NCBI GenBank assembly: GCA_036936605.1
Contig: JAUPFV010000001.1
Location: 244,898,925 to 244,962,924 of the forward strand
DNA: 64,000 bases
Direction: 5' to 3'
Origin: Limnanthes douglasii subsp. nivea
Taxonomy: Eukaryota > Streptophyta > Magnoliopsida > Brassicales > Limnanthaceae
Below, in pieces: positions 36,987 to 49,341 of the stretch. A model generated the notes under the pieces. The model was not told the DNA's origin, did no database searches, and worked only from the letters and a program-made list of their open reading frames with translations. The first letter of the stretch is position 1. Each line of letters starts with the position of its first letter. A program made the position numbers and the translations under genes.

Positions 36987-38225
36987 ATGGAAGATCTAAA
37001 TCTGAAGCAACTCTCTAATGAAGAATATCCTGTTCTTCATGGTAATCTCTCGATTGATCATGGAAAAAAGTCTTATGCTGATTTATTTAGACAGCCTGTC
37101 TCTGATTCTCGTCTCGAGATCAAGCCTGAATTCAGAAAAGAATCATACGATCATTTTACGGTTCAGTATTCGAGCGGTGTCAAGGAATTCTTACTTAGTA
37201 AAACTTCTACCACAATAATCGGAAAGTTCTCGAATGGTATACCACATAAATCGGTTCTTGAAAGCTTTTTACAAAACTTCAAATTTCAGGGTGCTTACAA
37301 GTTTTCTAGTCATGATTCAAGGCATGTATTTATTCAGTTTCATTGTAAAGAGGACGTCAATAAGATATGGTCGAAGAATATCTGGAACATTGAGGGAAAG
37401 GTGATGAGAATCTTGCGTTGGGAGCCTGACTTTAACAGAAAATTTGAAAGTCCTAAGACGCTGGTATGGATTAGGTTCGAAAGGGTCCCTGAATTCATGT
37501 ACAATTAAGTTGTTATCAATGATCTGGCTTCTATAATAGGCACTACGTATAAAGTTATCATCCCTGATAACAGAGCTCGAATCAATTCTTGTTTTGCTCA
37601 TGTAGAAGTGGATGTCTCAAAAGATCTAAAATACACAAAATGGACTGGATTTGGATCCAATGATGGTGTCTGGATCAATATGAGTTATAGAAATGTGGCA
37701 CCTTACTGTCATGTATGTTTCCATTTAGGGTATCAAGACAAAGATTGTAAAAAATCTGTTAAATTGAAAGATAAAGAAACTGTTAAGCCTGTGAATCAGG
37801 AAGAAAGTGTCAGCAATGGGTCAGTGAATGTTGATAAGAATGATAATGATGGAGTTGATTCTCGGAAGACTCAAGATGTTTCGTGTAATGATCAGCCTTT
37901 TATGAAGGTGTATAGAAGAAAACTAAAGTCTGTTATAACAAGAAAGGAGAATGACTCAAGCTTGGAACTAAAAGACTGCACTGATAATGTTCCTAAAGCT
38001 ACTTCTGTTGAGATATCAAAGGAATGCAGCAAGAACGATCCCAAAACTGTTTCTGTTGAAGGCAACATGGAAGTCATTGAAGCTCTTCAAAGGATTGAGG
38101 AGGATTTTGCTCAAAGTAATTTCAGTATGAAAGATGACAACGTTTATATTGATGGTGCTAATATGGGTGGTAGCTGTGAAGGATCTCCTGCTAATCTGAT
38201 TGCAATACTGAGTTTGGCTCAATAA
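36987..38225 (+). pseudogene. LINE ORF1 protein (DUF4283 plus zinc knuckle), one stop
   Basis: Starts at ATG 36987 (MEDLNLKQLSNEEYPVLHG). The DUF4283-type RNA-binding segment spans about residues 50-170 (KEFLLSKTSTTIIGKF, FIQFHCKEDVNKIW, RILRWEPDF, TLVWIRFERVPEFMYN). A single TAA at 37506-37508 follows; the same frame resumes (SSIIGTTYKV-like) and keeps open from 37608 to 38225. The knuckle CHVCFHLGYQDKDC has Tyr in place of the usual His after Gly, so zinc binding is doubtful. The Lys/Asp-rich C-terminal half is variable, as in other plant L1 ORF1 proteins. Binds LINE RNA in the ribonucleoprotein. Confidence 0.9.
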
Positions 38226-38342
38226 TTTGTAGTAAACTTAGGTCTGAGATGAAAAGAAGGAAAGCCATGAAGATTATGATCAATTCCCTTGTTAAGAAGG
38301 GAGAAAAACCAAATCTAAAATCTCTATCAGATAATGATAAAG

Positions 38343-41300
38343 ATGACTAATTAGAATGCTAGAGGATTAACCAATAAGCCTACTCTGAGGAGGCTGCTGT
38401 CTATGGTTAAAGATAATAAATCTAGAATTGTGTTTATCCAAGAGCCTATGTCTGATTTTAGTAAGATGGCTAATATTTCTGTTGTTCTTGGTCTCAAGAA
38501 CTATGCTTTTAATTGTTCTAACAAAGTGTGGCTTTTTTTGGAGGAAGAGGTTGATATGAATGTTATTGTGGATCATGAGAAATTACTGCATATGTCTGTG
38601 TCTTATTCTGGTTTCAATGCTAAGTTTAACCTCACTGTGGTTTATACTAAAAGCAATCGTATTCTTAGACGTGAGCTTTGGGATCAGATGAGAGCCATTG
38701 CTACAGATGATCTTCCATTGATTATAACTGGGGACTTCAATGTTGTTAGGTGCTCTGAGGATCAGGTTGGATGTTCTACATTTGATCAGGTTGGTACTAA
38801 TGATTTTAATGAGGCTATTAGATATAGCAAGCTTGAAGATGTGGGTCATGTTGGCTCTCGTTATACTTGGAATAAGGGCACTCGTTGGAAAAGGTTGGAC
38901 AGAACGTTAGTGAATGATAAGTGGTTTACTTGTTTCAACAAAACTCAGGTGTTCCACATGGTCAGAACTTGTTCTGACCATGCTCCTTTCTTCATTCAGT
39001 CTAGTTTGTTATCTAATCGGGTTGATTGTAAAAAAAAGCTTTAAATTTATTAATGCTTGGTCTAATCATGATGACTTCTTAAGCATTGTTAGACAGAACT
39101 GGAGTTTAGCTTGCAAGGGTAATGATGGCCAAGTCTTTTGGTTCAAATTAAAGAAGCTTAAGAGCTGCCTTAGGAAGTGGAATGTTAATATTTTTGGTAA
39201 AGTCTTTAGCATGGTTAAAGATACTGCTGAGACGGTTAAGAAGATGGAGGCTTTTCACTTTGATAAGAACAATAATGAGTCCAAAGCTGCTCTCTCTAAG
39301 GCCAATAGTATGTACATTATATCTTTGAGAAATGAGGAAAGCTTTTGGCGTCAGAAGTGTTATAATTCTTGGCTTCGTGATAGTGATGGTAATACTAAGT
39401 TGTATCATGCTTATGTCAGCAAGAGAAGGAGGAGGAATACTATCAATGGGATCAAGGAGGATGTTGATCTTGCTAATTCTGCTGAGGCCTTTTATAAAAA
39501 CACTATTTCTGTTAATTCTTTCACTAATGATGATGTTGAGAGCTTGTTTATGCAGGATGGTTTATTCACTAACATTCCTAGTCTGGTTAAGGATGAGGAG
39601 AATGCTGCTATGATCAGACAAACTAATAGTGAAGAAATTTGGAGTGTTATTGCTAACATGAAAAATGATAGTACTACTGGTTTAGATGGCTTCAATCTTC
39701 ACTTCTTTAAATCTTGTTGGTCTGTTATTTGTCTTGATTTATGTAATGCTTTCAATTCTTATCTTTTAGGCAATGGTATCCCTGATGGAGTCTTTGCAAC
39801 TGGCATTTGCTTGATTCCTAAATCTCCTAATCCTACTACTTGGAAAAATTACAGGCCGATAAGCTTGTGTACTATGTTTAATAGAATTTTTTCTAATCTT
39901 ATTAACACTCGTCTAGCTAGTATTATGCCCAATATTGTTTCTAAGATGCAGGGTGCCTTTGTTAGAGGGAGGCTTAATCATGAAAATATCCTTATCACTA
40001 AGGAAATGGTTCATGATATTGATAGAAAACCTAAGTCTGGTAATGTAATTATTCAGCTTGGCATGACAAAAGCTTTTGACAAGCTTTCTCATGCCTTTAT
40101 TTTGAAAGTTTTGTCTTGCTTTGGGTTCTCTGATAATTGCATTGCTTTGATTAAAAACATGATCACTAATGTTCATATATATGTTCTTTTAAATGGCTAT
40201 GTTAAGGGTTACTTTAAGCAGTTACAAGGCCTTAGGCAAGGAGACCCTTTGTTTCCTAGCCTTTTCATCCTAACAGAAGATGTCTTATTAAGAAGTATAT
40301 ACAATTTATACAACAATAACAAGAGCTTTCACTATGCTGCTAGATCAGATTACTTGATTCCCTTCCTTGCATTCGTTGACGACGTTCTTATCTTTACCAA
40401 CTGCAAGCCTAACACCATTGCTTCCCTTTGCAATCTTCTGGACAGATATCAACTCATTTCTGGGCAAGCTGTTAACAAAGAAAAAACAAAGTTGATCATG
40501 TCAAGTAAAGCTTATCATGAGAACACTAGAAATATCAAGATCAGTACTGGTTTCAATATTAATTCCCTCCCTTTCAACTACTTGGGTATCACTATTGCTA
40601 GAAATAACAGATTGAAGTATTTCTCTGCTCTTTTAGATAAGATCAATGATAAAATTAATGAGTGGGACTTAAATAATCTGTCTTTTGGTGGCAGATTAAC
40701 CCTTATCACTAGTGTCTTAATTCCTATTTTCTATTATTGGATGCACAATACTTGTATCCCTAATAGTATCATTTACAGAATTGAATCATGTTTCAATAAG
40801 TTTTTGTGGAGAAGTAATTATCAAGTTAAGACTATACATTGGTCTGCTTGGAGTGGCCTTTGCAAGACCTTTGAAGAAGTGGGTTTAAACACTAAAAGCT
40901 TAAATGATATTCAGCTTACTTTTTCTTATAAGCTATGGTTTATTTTCAGGAAGGGTAATAGCCTATGGGCCTCGTTGATGCAAAGGCTTTACTACTCTAA
41001 CAGTCATGCTATTAAGGCCTCTTGCAAGTCTACTGATTCAAATGTTTGGAAAAGGCTTACTCACATTAGAGGTCAAGCGGAAAAGCACATCAAATGGAGT
41101 CTTGGTCATGGTCACATGGATTTCTGGTTGGAGGATTGGCATGACAACCCCCCTATGATAAGTGATCTTATTGCTCAATCTTGGTTTCTTAAAGCTAGTG
41201 TTAATACGTTTTGGAAAAATAACAGTTGGGATCTAACTGGTCTTCATAATATCATCACTAATGATAGGATTACTCACACATCTAAATATCAAATTGATAT

Positions 41301-42291
41301 TAGCAAAGCTGATAAAATCATTTGATCCCTTTCTAATAATCAGGATTTTGACACTAAAAGTACTTGGCATTGCATTAGAAAAACTTACACTAAGTATGGC
41401 ATTTTCTTTAAAGTTTGGAGCTCCTACACTCCTAAGAAGTATTCTTTTCTGTGTTGGAAGATTTTAAAAGGTTTCATTCCTATAGATAACATTATCATGA
41501 ACAGGCATATTCAGATGGCTTCTAAATGCCAATTATGCAACAGCTGTGAAGACAAAGACCATCTTTTTGTCAGCTGTTGCTATGCTTGGTCTATCTGGAA
41601 TTATTTTAGTTGTTTGTTTAAAGTCAGGATAGGTAGGCACATGGTTTTATCTCATGTCCTTTGTATGTGGTTCTGGTTTTCAAATAAAAAAAGGCATATT
41701 ACGCATATTGTTCCTCAGGTTATTTGTTGGGTCATTTGGAGGAATAGAAACAGGTCTAAGTTCTCTGGTGATCATGACTCTATTAAGCATGCTATTGATA
41801 GGGTCATTCACATTATCTGTAGCATGGACTTGGCCAAAATGCTTCCCTATAAGCTATGAACTAATTCTTATAAGACGGGTGTTTATCTTGGTTGCAGCAT
41901 ATCAATTAACAGTAAAAAAGTTCTTGCTTACCTTAGATGGTTGGCTCCTAGTCCTGGTAGAACTAAGCTCAATGCTGGTGGATTGTGTAATAATCTTGGA
42001 GAAGCTAGCTCGGGTGCTTTGTTTGGAAACTCTGATGGCGATGTCCTCCTGGGTTCCGGTACTCTCTTAGGCAAATTGAACCCTCTGTTCGTTGAGCTAA
42101 GTGATCTTACAGAGGGTTTGATTATCTGCAAAAGAATCAAATGGTTTAATGTCGATGTCGAATCTGATTCATTAGTTCTAATCAATCTCATTGCGCAAAG
42201 AAATGAAGCTTGGTACCTGAGATCTTCCTTAGAGATTTGCAGATCTTTGATCCACCCAAACATGAAGCTGAAGCACATCTCTCGTCTGTAG
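38343..42291 (+). pseudogene. LINE ORF2: endonuclease, reverse transcriptase, RNase H
   Basis: Starts at ATG 38343. The usual WNARGL has lost its Trp (TAG at 38352). The endonuclease (38355-39044) keeps FIQEPM, ITGDFNV, GSRYTWN and CSDHAPF. At the A8 run near 39030 the frame shifts; the new frame is open to 41325. RT holds STTGLDGFN, RPISLCTMFNRI, MTKAFDKLS, GLRQGDPL and FVDD (40372-40383), where FADD is usual. A TGA at 41323 stands where Trp is expected. zf-RVT follows (SFLCWKIL, CQLCNSCEDKDHLF, CYAWSIWNYF). The tail is an RNase H domain (41940-42290; NAGGLCNNLGEASSGAL, VESDS), its first catalytic Asp changed to Gly. It would nick DNA and copy LINE RNA at the target. Not functional now. Confidence 0.92.
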
Positions 42292-42482
42292 AATCAATCG
42301 GAAGACTGGATTGCTAAAAGTGTCTTAAGGACGAAGAAGAATACTTACTTCACTGACCCTCCAAATGAACTTTGAAGCATTGTGCTTTTGGAGAGTCTTG
42401 AGGTTGGACTCGTCTCCTGATCTTTGATGAAGAGGGCTTTCCGATTTGCTCTAGTTGTTCTTTAAGGAAAAGGTCTGGGGCT

Positions 42483-42895
42483 TCTGTTCTCTGGTGCACT
42501 GCACCCGGTTCCAGACCTCTCTCCTCATCGGATGAGAAGCGTACTATGGGTGAGCGTCGACCAAGGAGAAGCAGAATATGGGTTTTCTGTTCTCTGGTGC
42601 ACTGCACCCGGTTCCGTCCTCTCTCCTCATCAGAAGAGAAGCGTAATTTGGGTGAGCGTCGACCAAGGAGAAGCAGAATATGGGTTTTCTGTTCTCTGGT
42701 ACACTGCACCCGGTTTCCGTCCTCTCCCCTCACGAGAAGAGAAAAAGTAATATGAGTGAGCGTCGACCAAGGAGAAGCAGAAGACGGGGTTTTCGGTTCT
42801 CTGGTGCACTGCACCCGGTTCCGTCCTCTCTCCTCATCAGAAGAGAAAGCGTACTCTGGGTGAGCGTCGACCAAGGAGAATCAGAAGGGAGCTTT
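42483..42895. repeat. Minisatellite in the LINE 3' UTR, four copies of 102-105 bp
   Basis: Units start at 42483, 42586, 42688 and 42793 with TCTGTTCTCTGGTGCACTGC. Each contains CACCCGGTTCC, CCTCTC.CCTCA and TGAGCGTCGACCAAGGAGAA. It is far richer in G+C and CpG than its surroundings. Because unit lengths are near multiples of three, both strands look open, but that is a by-product of the repeat. Confidence 0.95.
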
Positions 42896-43112
42896 GGGTG
42901 GAGTTTCAAAAGAATGGAGTTTTGTGTCGATAGGAGTAAGACGATAGGAGGAAGTCGAGTTTTGTTTTCGATTTAGGGTATTAGTTCTGATTTGGAGATT
43001 TTTTCCTTAGATCATATTGTTTTTGAACCCTTTTTTTGAGTTGTTTCTCAATTGAACTTCTTTATCTGTAAAACTCTCATTTTGATAATATATCGATTTT
43101 TGCTTTAAAACA

Positions 43113-43128
43113 AAACTAGGCATCACAA
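43113..43128. repeat. Right target-site duplication of the LINE (16 bp)
   Basis: AAACTAGGCATCACAA, an exact copy of 36874-36889. Confidence 0.95.
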
Positions 43129-44049
43129 ATAATGTATTTATAATAAACTTTTACCCACTTAAATTTTACCCTTACCAAAACTAGTGCTAGAATTTAAATT
43201 GCCTAGTCATTATTTTTCTTTAGCTTTTTGAGGTTTTAAATGTCTTAAGCATACATATAATATAATAATGAAACTAATCTCGAACGGGCTGGGTTCATAA
43301 ATCAATAATTTGATATTGCATATAATGAATCAAAATGAACCTTGTAGATTGTTCCAACCGTCCAATACATTGAAAACTGTGCCGTTTTGTTCCTCGTAAT
43401 ATTTGTCTTTCCTATGTTTTCTCGTTTTGTTTTTTTTGTTCAATTAGCTTTAGATACAATAAAGTAAAACAATATAATTTATTAAAAGGATGTACACTCG
43501 GTTGATGTATAATGAAATATCTTAAAACCAATCTCAAACTCGCCTGCAAATCTGTTTTATTAAAATGCGAGAAGTAAAAAATAATAGTATTTAATTATTT
43601 TGAAAATATTGAGAATGGTAGGAGTCATTTTGAATTTTGGATACATTTTTTATTAATAATAATAATTAATTATTAAATTAAAAATTAACTAAATTATTCA
43701 ACATTCACTTTAATTACAGTTAAATAAATCACTATTACCTATCTAATATTTTCTTTTATCTAATTCCTATTCAATCGAATTTTAATAATAGTTGAGATAT
43801 TTATATTTTATTATTAGTAATCTAATCATGTTTTATTATTCTTTCTATAGTTTTTATTTTGTTTAAAAAATATTGTATTTTCAAGTTTGAAAAGAAAAAT
43901 TGTAAATACTATCAATTTTTTTTATGAAGACTAAAACTAGGTCTATAGATATTATTTTTTTCATCAGACACGACAAATCTGGTCTCCTATTTTTTTTATT
44001 AATTTTGTTTCGTCTCGTAGCTTGTATTTCATTTTATCATAATCAATCA

Positions 44050-44410
44050 ATATGTAATAGATGTGAGACCAGACATAATATAATGGAGAAACACTATATT
44101 GTGCATGATGAAATGGATAAATGCGAGATCATGCATAATGAAATAGAGAGATGAGAGACCTGATACAATGAAGGGAACATATGCGAGACCGGACATGTTG
44201 AAGTGGAGAGATGCGAAACCAAACCTGCTGAAGTGGAAAGTTGTGAGACATGTAGTACTTGTTAATAAAAATGCACTATCAGGTCAAAATTATTAAATCA
44301 TGCGAGACCAGGTTTTATAAATGTTGATAGATGTGAAACTAGGCATAATTAACTAAAGAGATGTGAGACTAGTCATAATGAAATAGAGAGATGCGAGACT
44401 AGGGTGATTA
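44050..44410. repeat. Degenerate tandem array of GATGCGAGAC units
   Basis: A unit of about 35-40 bp (GATGCGAGACCAGACATAATGA.., then A(A/G)TGGAGA) recurs about eight times with substitutions. TGCGAGA/TGCGAAA is the most constant part. It resembles one half of the dyad found inside the MULE to the right. Confidence 0.7.
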
Positions 44411-44768
44411 TGTGTGGCGAAAGAAAAATAAAAAAATAAAATCCATGTATCTAGTTTTTTCGTTTTTATAAAATAAAATTGATAATACTTTCGATTTTTT
44501 TTTCTCACCTATAATTTGAAAAATACACACTTTTAAAAAAATAGAAAAAAAGTGTTGTTAATATAAAAGAAAAAAGTTACATGAAGTTTTACTCTTTGAT
44601 CCGTGAATTTATTGGTAGTTTCAATTGTTTTAAAAATTTGACTATATATTTATCAATAGTTCACCTTGAAAATACCTTGAAAATAATAGTTAATTACAAA
44701 AAATTATTAAATAAACATTCTTATAGGGTTTATTAACATTTAAGACCCAAATGCAATAGTACTATCCC

Positions 44769-45070
44769 TTTACTACCCATATTTTCAAGTATTTCTGAAA
44801 AAAAATCATTTGACTCAAGTATTTACATTATAAGACTTAATAATACCCTAAATACCCTTAGTTAATTATATAACATGTTTTTCAATTTTTCGGTTCAAGT
44901 TTTTTCTCTGCTTATTATCTATTTACTACCCATATTTTCTTGTATTTCTGAGAAAGATTCATTTCATTCAAGTATTTACCATCAAAGACAAGTAATACCA
45001 TAAATACCCTTATTTTTATATAAAATGTTTTTTAATTTTTAGTTCAAGTTTTTTTCCAAGTTTCTTTCTC
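44769..45070. repeat. Two-copy tandem duplication, period 153 bp
   Basis: TTTACTACCCATATTTTC starts at 44769 and 44922. Both copies continue GTATTTCTGA, TCATTT, TCAAGTATTTAC, AAATACCCTTA and GTTCAAGTTTTTT. No coding content. Confidence 0.8.
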
Positions 45071-45419
45071 TCTATTTTACGATATCTACAATACTCTTAA
45101 TTCCTTTTTTTCCGTATGATTTTGATTGTGTTTTCATTTGATTTCGACGTTTGATTTTAGATTTCTGTTTAGGTAAGTCAATTTTATGTTTAGGTAACTC
45201 AATTTTTTATTGTGTTTTTATTCAAAATAGGTAACTAGATTTTTCTTTTCTTCGTGATTTTTAGTATTCATCTTGTATTATTTTGATTTTGTAGTTGAAT
45301 TGTTGTATCGGAGTAAGGTTTTGATTGTTTTTAGTGTATTTTTGTGTTTTTGTAAAATTTGATTCGAGAAAGAGTTTACATCTTAAACGAAGAAGATGGT
45401 GTTTGGAAGATGAAAAACC

Positions 45420-45780
45420 TGTTTACTTTAAGTGCCGATAGATGCGAAACATGTTTATTCTTTGTACTAATAAATGCAAAACTTGTGTAATGATAGATGC
45501 AAAATATTTGTATTATATGTACTAATAGATGTGAAACATGTGTATTATTTGTATTGATAGAAACTAGTATAAAATATAACTTTTTTTAAAAAATCAAAAT
45601 ATATCATAAATGGTAGTTTTTTTTGTTTGATAAAAACCAAACCAATGATATTTTTGGATTTTTTTTTCCGAGTTACGGTTTTAAACATACGAACTTTTAA
45701 ATTTTTAATTTTAGAGTGTAAACGAAAAAGACGATTGTTACGAAGAAGATGCGAAACCAAACAGCTATGATAGATATAAA
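45420..45780. repeat. Degenerate repeats of GATAGATGCGAAACATG
   Basis: The phrase (GATAGATGCGAAACATGT)(TTATT)TGTACTAAT recurs about five times at 45428-45565, with one more near 45748. Several copies read GCAAAA or GTGAAA where the CpG is lost. Related to the array at 44050-44410. Confidence 0.65.
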
Positions 45781-46064
45781 CGAGACAAAGTATGATATAT
45801 GTTAAACCATATCGACTATAATATATGTGTTATATGATAGTGTGAAACCATATAATGAGAAACCAGTGTAAATTTTTTTTTAAATAACATTGAAGACGTA
45901 TCATGAAGGGTATTTCTCATTTTAAAATACAAAAATAATGGTATTTTCAAATTTATTTTCTCCGATTACGATTTAAAAAATATAAAATTTTAAAATTTTA
46001 AATTACAAAAAAATAAATAGAATGTGTATCATTATTTTTGCTATATATAAAGATATTTTAGATA

Positions 46065-46073
46065 TAAAATCTA
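46065..46073. repeat. Left target-site duplication of the MULE (9 bp)
   Basis: TAAATCTA-type 9-mer TAAAATCTA, identical to 57561-57569. Nine bases is the standard duplication length for Mutator-like elements. Confidence 0.93.
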
Positions 46074-46230
46074 GAGAAAAGTACCGGTAAATACCCACTC
46101 AACTATCTTATTACCCGGTAGTACCCAAATTTTGGATAGTGTTACTTAGTACCTCGATTAAAAAATTGGACAAAAATACCTCTCGACTATATATACCGAT
46201 TTTTCACTTCAAACCCACTTTTTTCCACCT
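46074..46230. repeat. Left terminal inverted repeat of the MULE
   Basis: GAGAAAAGTACCGGTAAA, then TACCCACTCAACTAT at 46092-46106, then GTAGTACCCAA. It matches the right end in inverted orientation with moderate divergence over roughly 80-150 bp. TATATATA at 46188-46195 lies in its inner part. Confidence 0.88.
46188..46195 (+). promoter_or_regulatory. TATA box in the left TIR
   Basis: TATATATA followed by a leader exon (about 46225-46492) and a donor AG|GTATGC at 46493. Likely promoter of the Ulp1-type gene. Confidence 0.55.
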
Positions 46231-46492
46231 TCCCATCATCCTAAACAAACCCCAAACACGTCTAATTTTTGAAACCACCAGAAACCGTTGGACTTCGTGA
46301 TACTCTCTCTCTCTCAAACCCAAAACCCCTACAGCTCTCTCACCGTTCGAAATCATTCGCCGTTCGCACCTTCAACAAATCGCACCGGTCACCGTCTTTT
46401 AATCAGTCCAACGAGTAACCACCTTCTGTTCGAGAAAGTTGCCGTCAAGTCTTCTCCGACCGGTGAATAGGAGAGCTTTTTGAAGTAAACAG

Positions 46493-47064
46493 GTATGCAT
46501 TATCGTGGAAAGTGTACTTTGTTTTTCATTTTTGATGAATTCAAACCATTATTTTCTGTTATTTCACGATAGGTGTTGCTTTTTATACTGGAATGAATTA
46601 TTTAGTGACGATAATTGCTCAATTTCAAGGTTTATCGCCGAACGCATGGTAGAAGTTTAGTTGCATGTAATGTCAATACTTTCCTGAGAACTATGATGTA
46701 TGTTAGATGTGCAATAGGTAGTTGATTGTTGATTTTGGTGTTGTTTCAATATTTTCCCAGATCCCTGCAACGTGCATGTAAAAAATAAAACAGTTTGCAG
46801 CCTGTACGTGCGCGCTGTAGTACAGTTCGCATCTTTATGCAAGCAATTCGCAGCTCGATTGGATATTTATGCTATGCATTTCGCAGCGTTTATTTACAAA
46901 CAATTCGCATGTCAGCATGTGAATTGCTTGTAAAAACTCTATTCATATATAGGCAATTCGCAGCTTGTCATGCGAACCGTGTGCCATTTTAACTGATAAG
47001 ACATGAAGTTCGCAACTTGTGATGCGAGGTGTGTGACACTCCAAACTGATTTGTGTTTGTGCAG
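46493..47064 (+). other. Leader intron of the Ulp1-type gene with dyad repeats
   Basis: Donor GTATGC at 46493 and acceptor TTTGTGCAG at 47064, five bases before the ATG. 46793-47035 holds seven TTCGCA/TGCGAA half-sites, including CAATTCGCA-N8-TGTGAATTG at 46901-46926. Confidence 0.6.
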
Positions 47065-48091
47065 GAAGTATGACAACAAAATCAAGCTATTACAGATCAG
47101 GGTTAGTGAGCCTTCTGAAGCTTCCAAAAGAGATGGGTATTACCCGTGCCCACATTGAAGCTGCAAGAAATAGACCTTTCTATATGCTTTTGAAAACGGC
47201 TTTCGACATCCGTAACGAGGCAGAGCTACCGAAGAAGAAATTCTACTGTATCATTCAGTATCTCGTTCAGGAGGTTCTCTGTCGATCGAGACACCTTCCG
47301 TATTGGCTCAAAATTTGTAAAGTTAACCGAAGACGATGTGAAGGTCATATTCGGGATGAAGCATGGCACATAGAAAATGTGGTTAACGAAAACCGGAGCA
47401 TTTCACAACAAATACGCGCCTAGCAAGGAAGACGAATCGAGGATGATGAAGAAATACTTCATGGGTAAAACTGGCAGGAAAGTAGGACCGTCAAATACTA
47501 AAACAATAACGAATACCATTATAAAGGTACGTGTAAAATCGACTTCATCTTATAAAAGAAGGATTTTGTACTTTTCTAACATAGCATGTTGTCGTTGGTT
47601 TTACAGGCAGGTATAGAGAAGGCCATAAGCGAAGAGGGAGCACAAATTGGAAGACGTTGCGAGGCTGTTGATACTGTTTTTGTGCTCCACCCTATTCTAC
47701 TCCGTATCTGGAGATATCCTGGGTTGGAGCACAGTTTATTATGTTGAAGACCTTAGCAAAATAAACAGCTACGACTGGTCCAGATCAATATTGTACAAGC
47801 TTCGACAGTCTATCAGGAGTTGCTTAGCAATCGAAAAACCTGATTGAGTCATCGGCTGCGTCGCCCTTCTAATCATAAGATTGATATAGTAGTATAAAAA
47901 TTAGTTATGTACAGAGAATCTTAATGATAAAACTTGTCCCCATGCAGCCATTCTTTATGGAGCACACAACCATCGGCCTCGAGGTAGCGAAACCGACCTT
48001 GATACCAAGGTTTTTCAAATGGTTGGGATTAGAGTGCCAAGAAACAACCGTGGCGCTACTCATTAGAATACCCAACCTGAAAGATGACCAG

Positions 48092-48432
48092 GTATGAGCT
48101 TTATATAGGTATTGAATTTGGGTTGCAAACAGTTCGCAGCATATCATGCGTTTTGATTAGTGTTATATTATAACAATGCATCAATCATTTCGCAGCCTGA
48201 TATGAATACTTAGTTCGCAGCCTATTGTTTCTACACAGTTCGCAGCATATTGTTTACACACAATTCGCAGCTCAGCATGCGAGTTGTTTGCAACTCTAAC
48301 ATGGATAGAATTCCACACATTTCGCAGCATATAATGCGAACTGTTTGTAAAAAACAATTTGTTTGTCTACACCCTCATACTTTCAAAACAAGCCGCTTGC
48401 ATCTATTTACTTACATGTGCCTCTGTTGGTAG
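48092..48432 (+). other. Intron with dyad repeats
   Basis: Donor CAG|GTATGA at 48092, acceptor TTGGTAG at 48432. Holds seven half-sites, for example ATTTCGCA-N8-TGCGAACT near 48330 and CAATTCGCA-N8-TGCGAGTTG at 48261-48286. Confidence 0.7.
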
Positions 48433-49341
48433 GTTTTGGAAGGTCCACTACTTCTTACCATGGCTGAAAGCAAAGCTTTCAGAGAACAACCAGATAGTGG
48501 AGATGCAGATGAGGAACATATTTCAACGGAAGAAAGATCAAGGAAGATGAAGAAAAGTACAACATCAAAACCAAGACAAAGGAGACGAGCATCACGGAAA
48601 CAGAAAGAAACGAATCAGGTGATATCTCCTAGACCCGAACAACCAACACTCCCCGAGCCAACGATTCCACCACCAAGACTCCCAAAGCAAACGATTCCAC
48701 AACCACCGAAAGGAAAATCCATGCGGGAGCCAGACGAAAACGGAACAACCAGTATGAGTGAAACAATCGGTGATTATGTACTCAAAGCGTTTGAAGACAT
48801 ATGACGACAAGAACAAGTACGAGAGAAAAATAGAAAAACAGGCCAGAGAATTAAGTATGAATTGAGCCTTAAATAATCTCTATAATCAGCACTTCATATG
48901 TTTATAAAACGTCTGCTATCATTTTTTCAGCTGGAAGAATTGAAACGGAAGATAGCGGATCTTGAAGCACAACAACTCCACAATGCTATCTCTCAGCCAA
49001 TTTTCCAGATTAGAAGCCCACTAGTTGAGAAGGTACCAACATTTCCAGACATAAAAGCATCCACTAAATTGCAGGCATCCGTGTCTGATGATGATCAACA
49101 CCATGCTGATGGAGTACTGCCAAAAGATAGGGATGATGATGGGAACCATTCACCCATACCCGTACAATCTGCAATGATGCACGAAGAGTTGTTGGTGTCC
49201 ACAGATATGGAAACCACAGAGACACATACGCAGAAAGAAAGACACGAGTCTCCTCCGAAGGACCCACAACTCATACTGCACAGTGCAAAGGAGATAGAAG
49301 ATCGTGGGAAAGAAGTGGCAAAACCAGACAGCCTAGAAGAT

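Larger units (their letters stand above)
36890..43112 (+). mobile_element. Full-length L1-type LINE
   Basis: A perfect 16-bp target duplication flanks 6.2 kb containing a 5' UTR (about 97 bp), ORF1, a 117-bp gap, ORF2 (endonuclease, RT, zf-RVT, RNase H), a GC-richer 3' UTR with a minisatellite, and an end GCTTTAAAAC that runs into the A-rich duplication, so the A tail is very short. Its lesions are few compared with the 22-27 kb copy (one stop in ORF1, a handful in ORF2). Together with the perfect duplication this suggests fairly recent insertion. Confidence 0.95.
43129..46064. other. AT-rich DNA with degenerate tandem repeats, no gene
   Basis: Contains three repeat blocks listed separately (44050-44410, 44769-45070, 45420-45780). 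Open stretches such as 43924-44154 run through the repeats and have no motif. Confidence 0.6.

Noticed and set aside
42350..42874. 174-codon open frame on the minus strand with repeated SSDEERG..NRVQCTREQK-type units
   Set aside because: It is the reverse reading of the 103-bp minisatellite in the LINE 3' UTR; unit length near a multiple of three keeps it open. No domain, and also open on the + strand.
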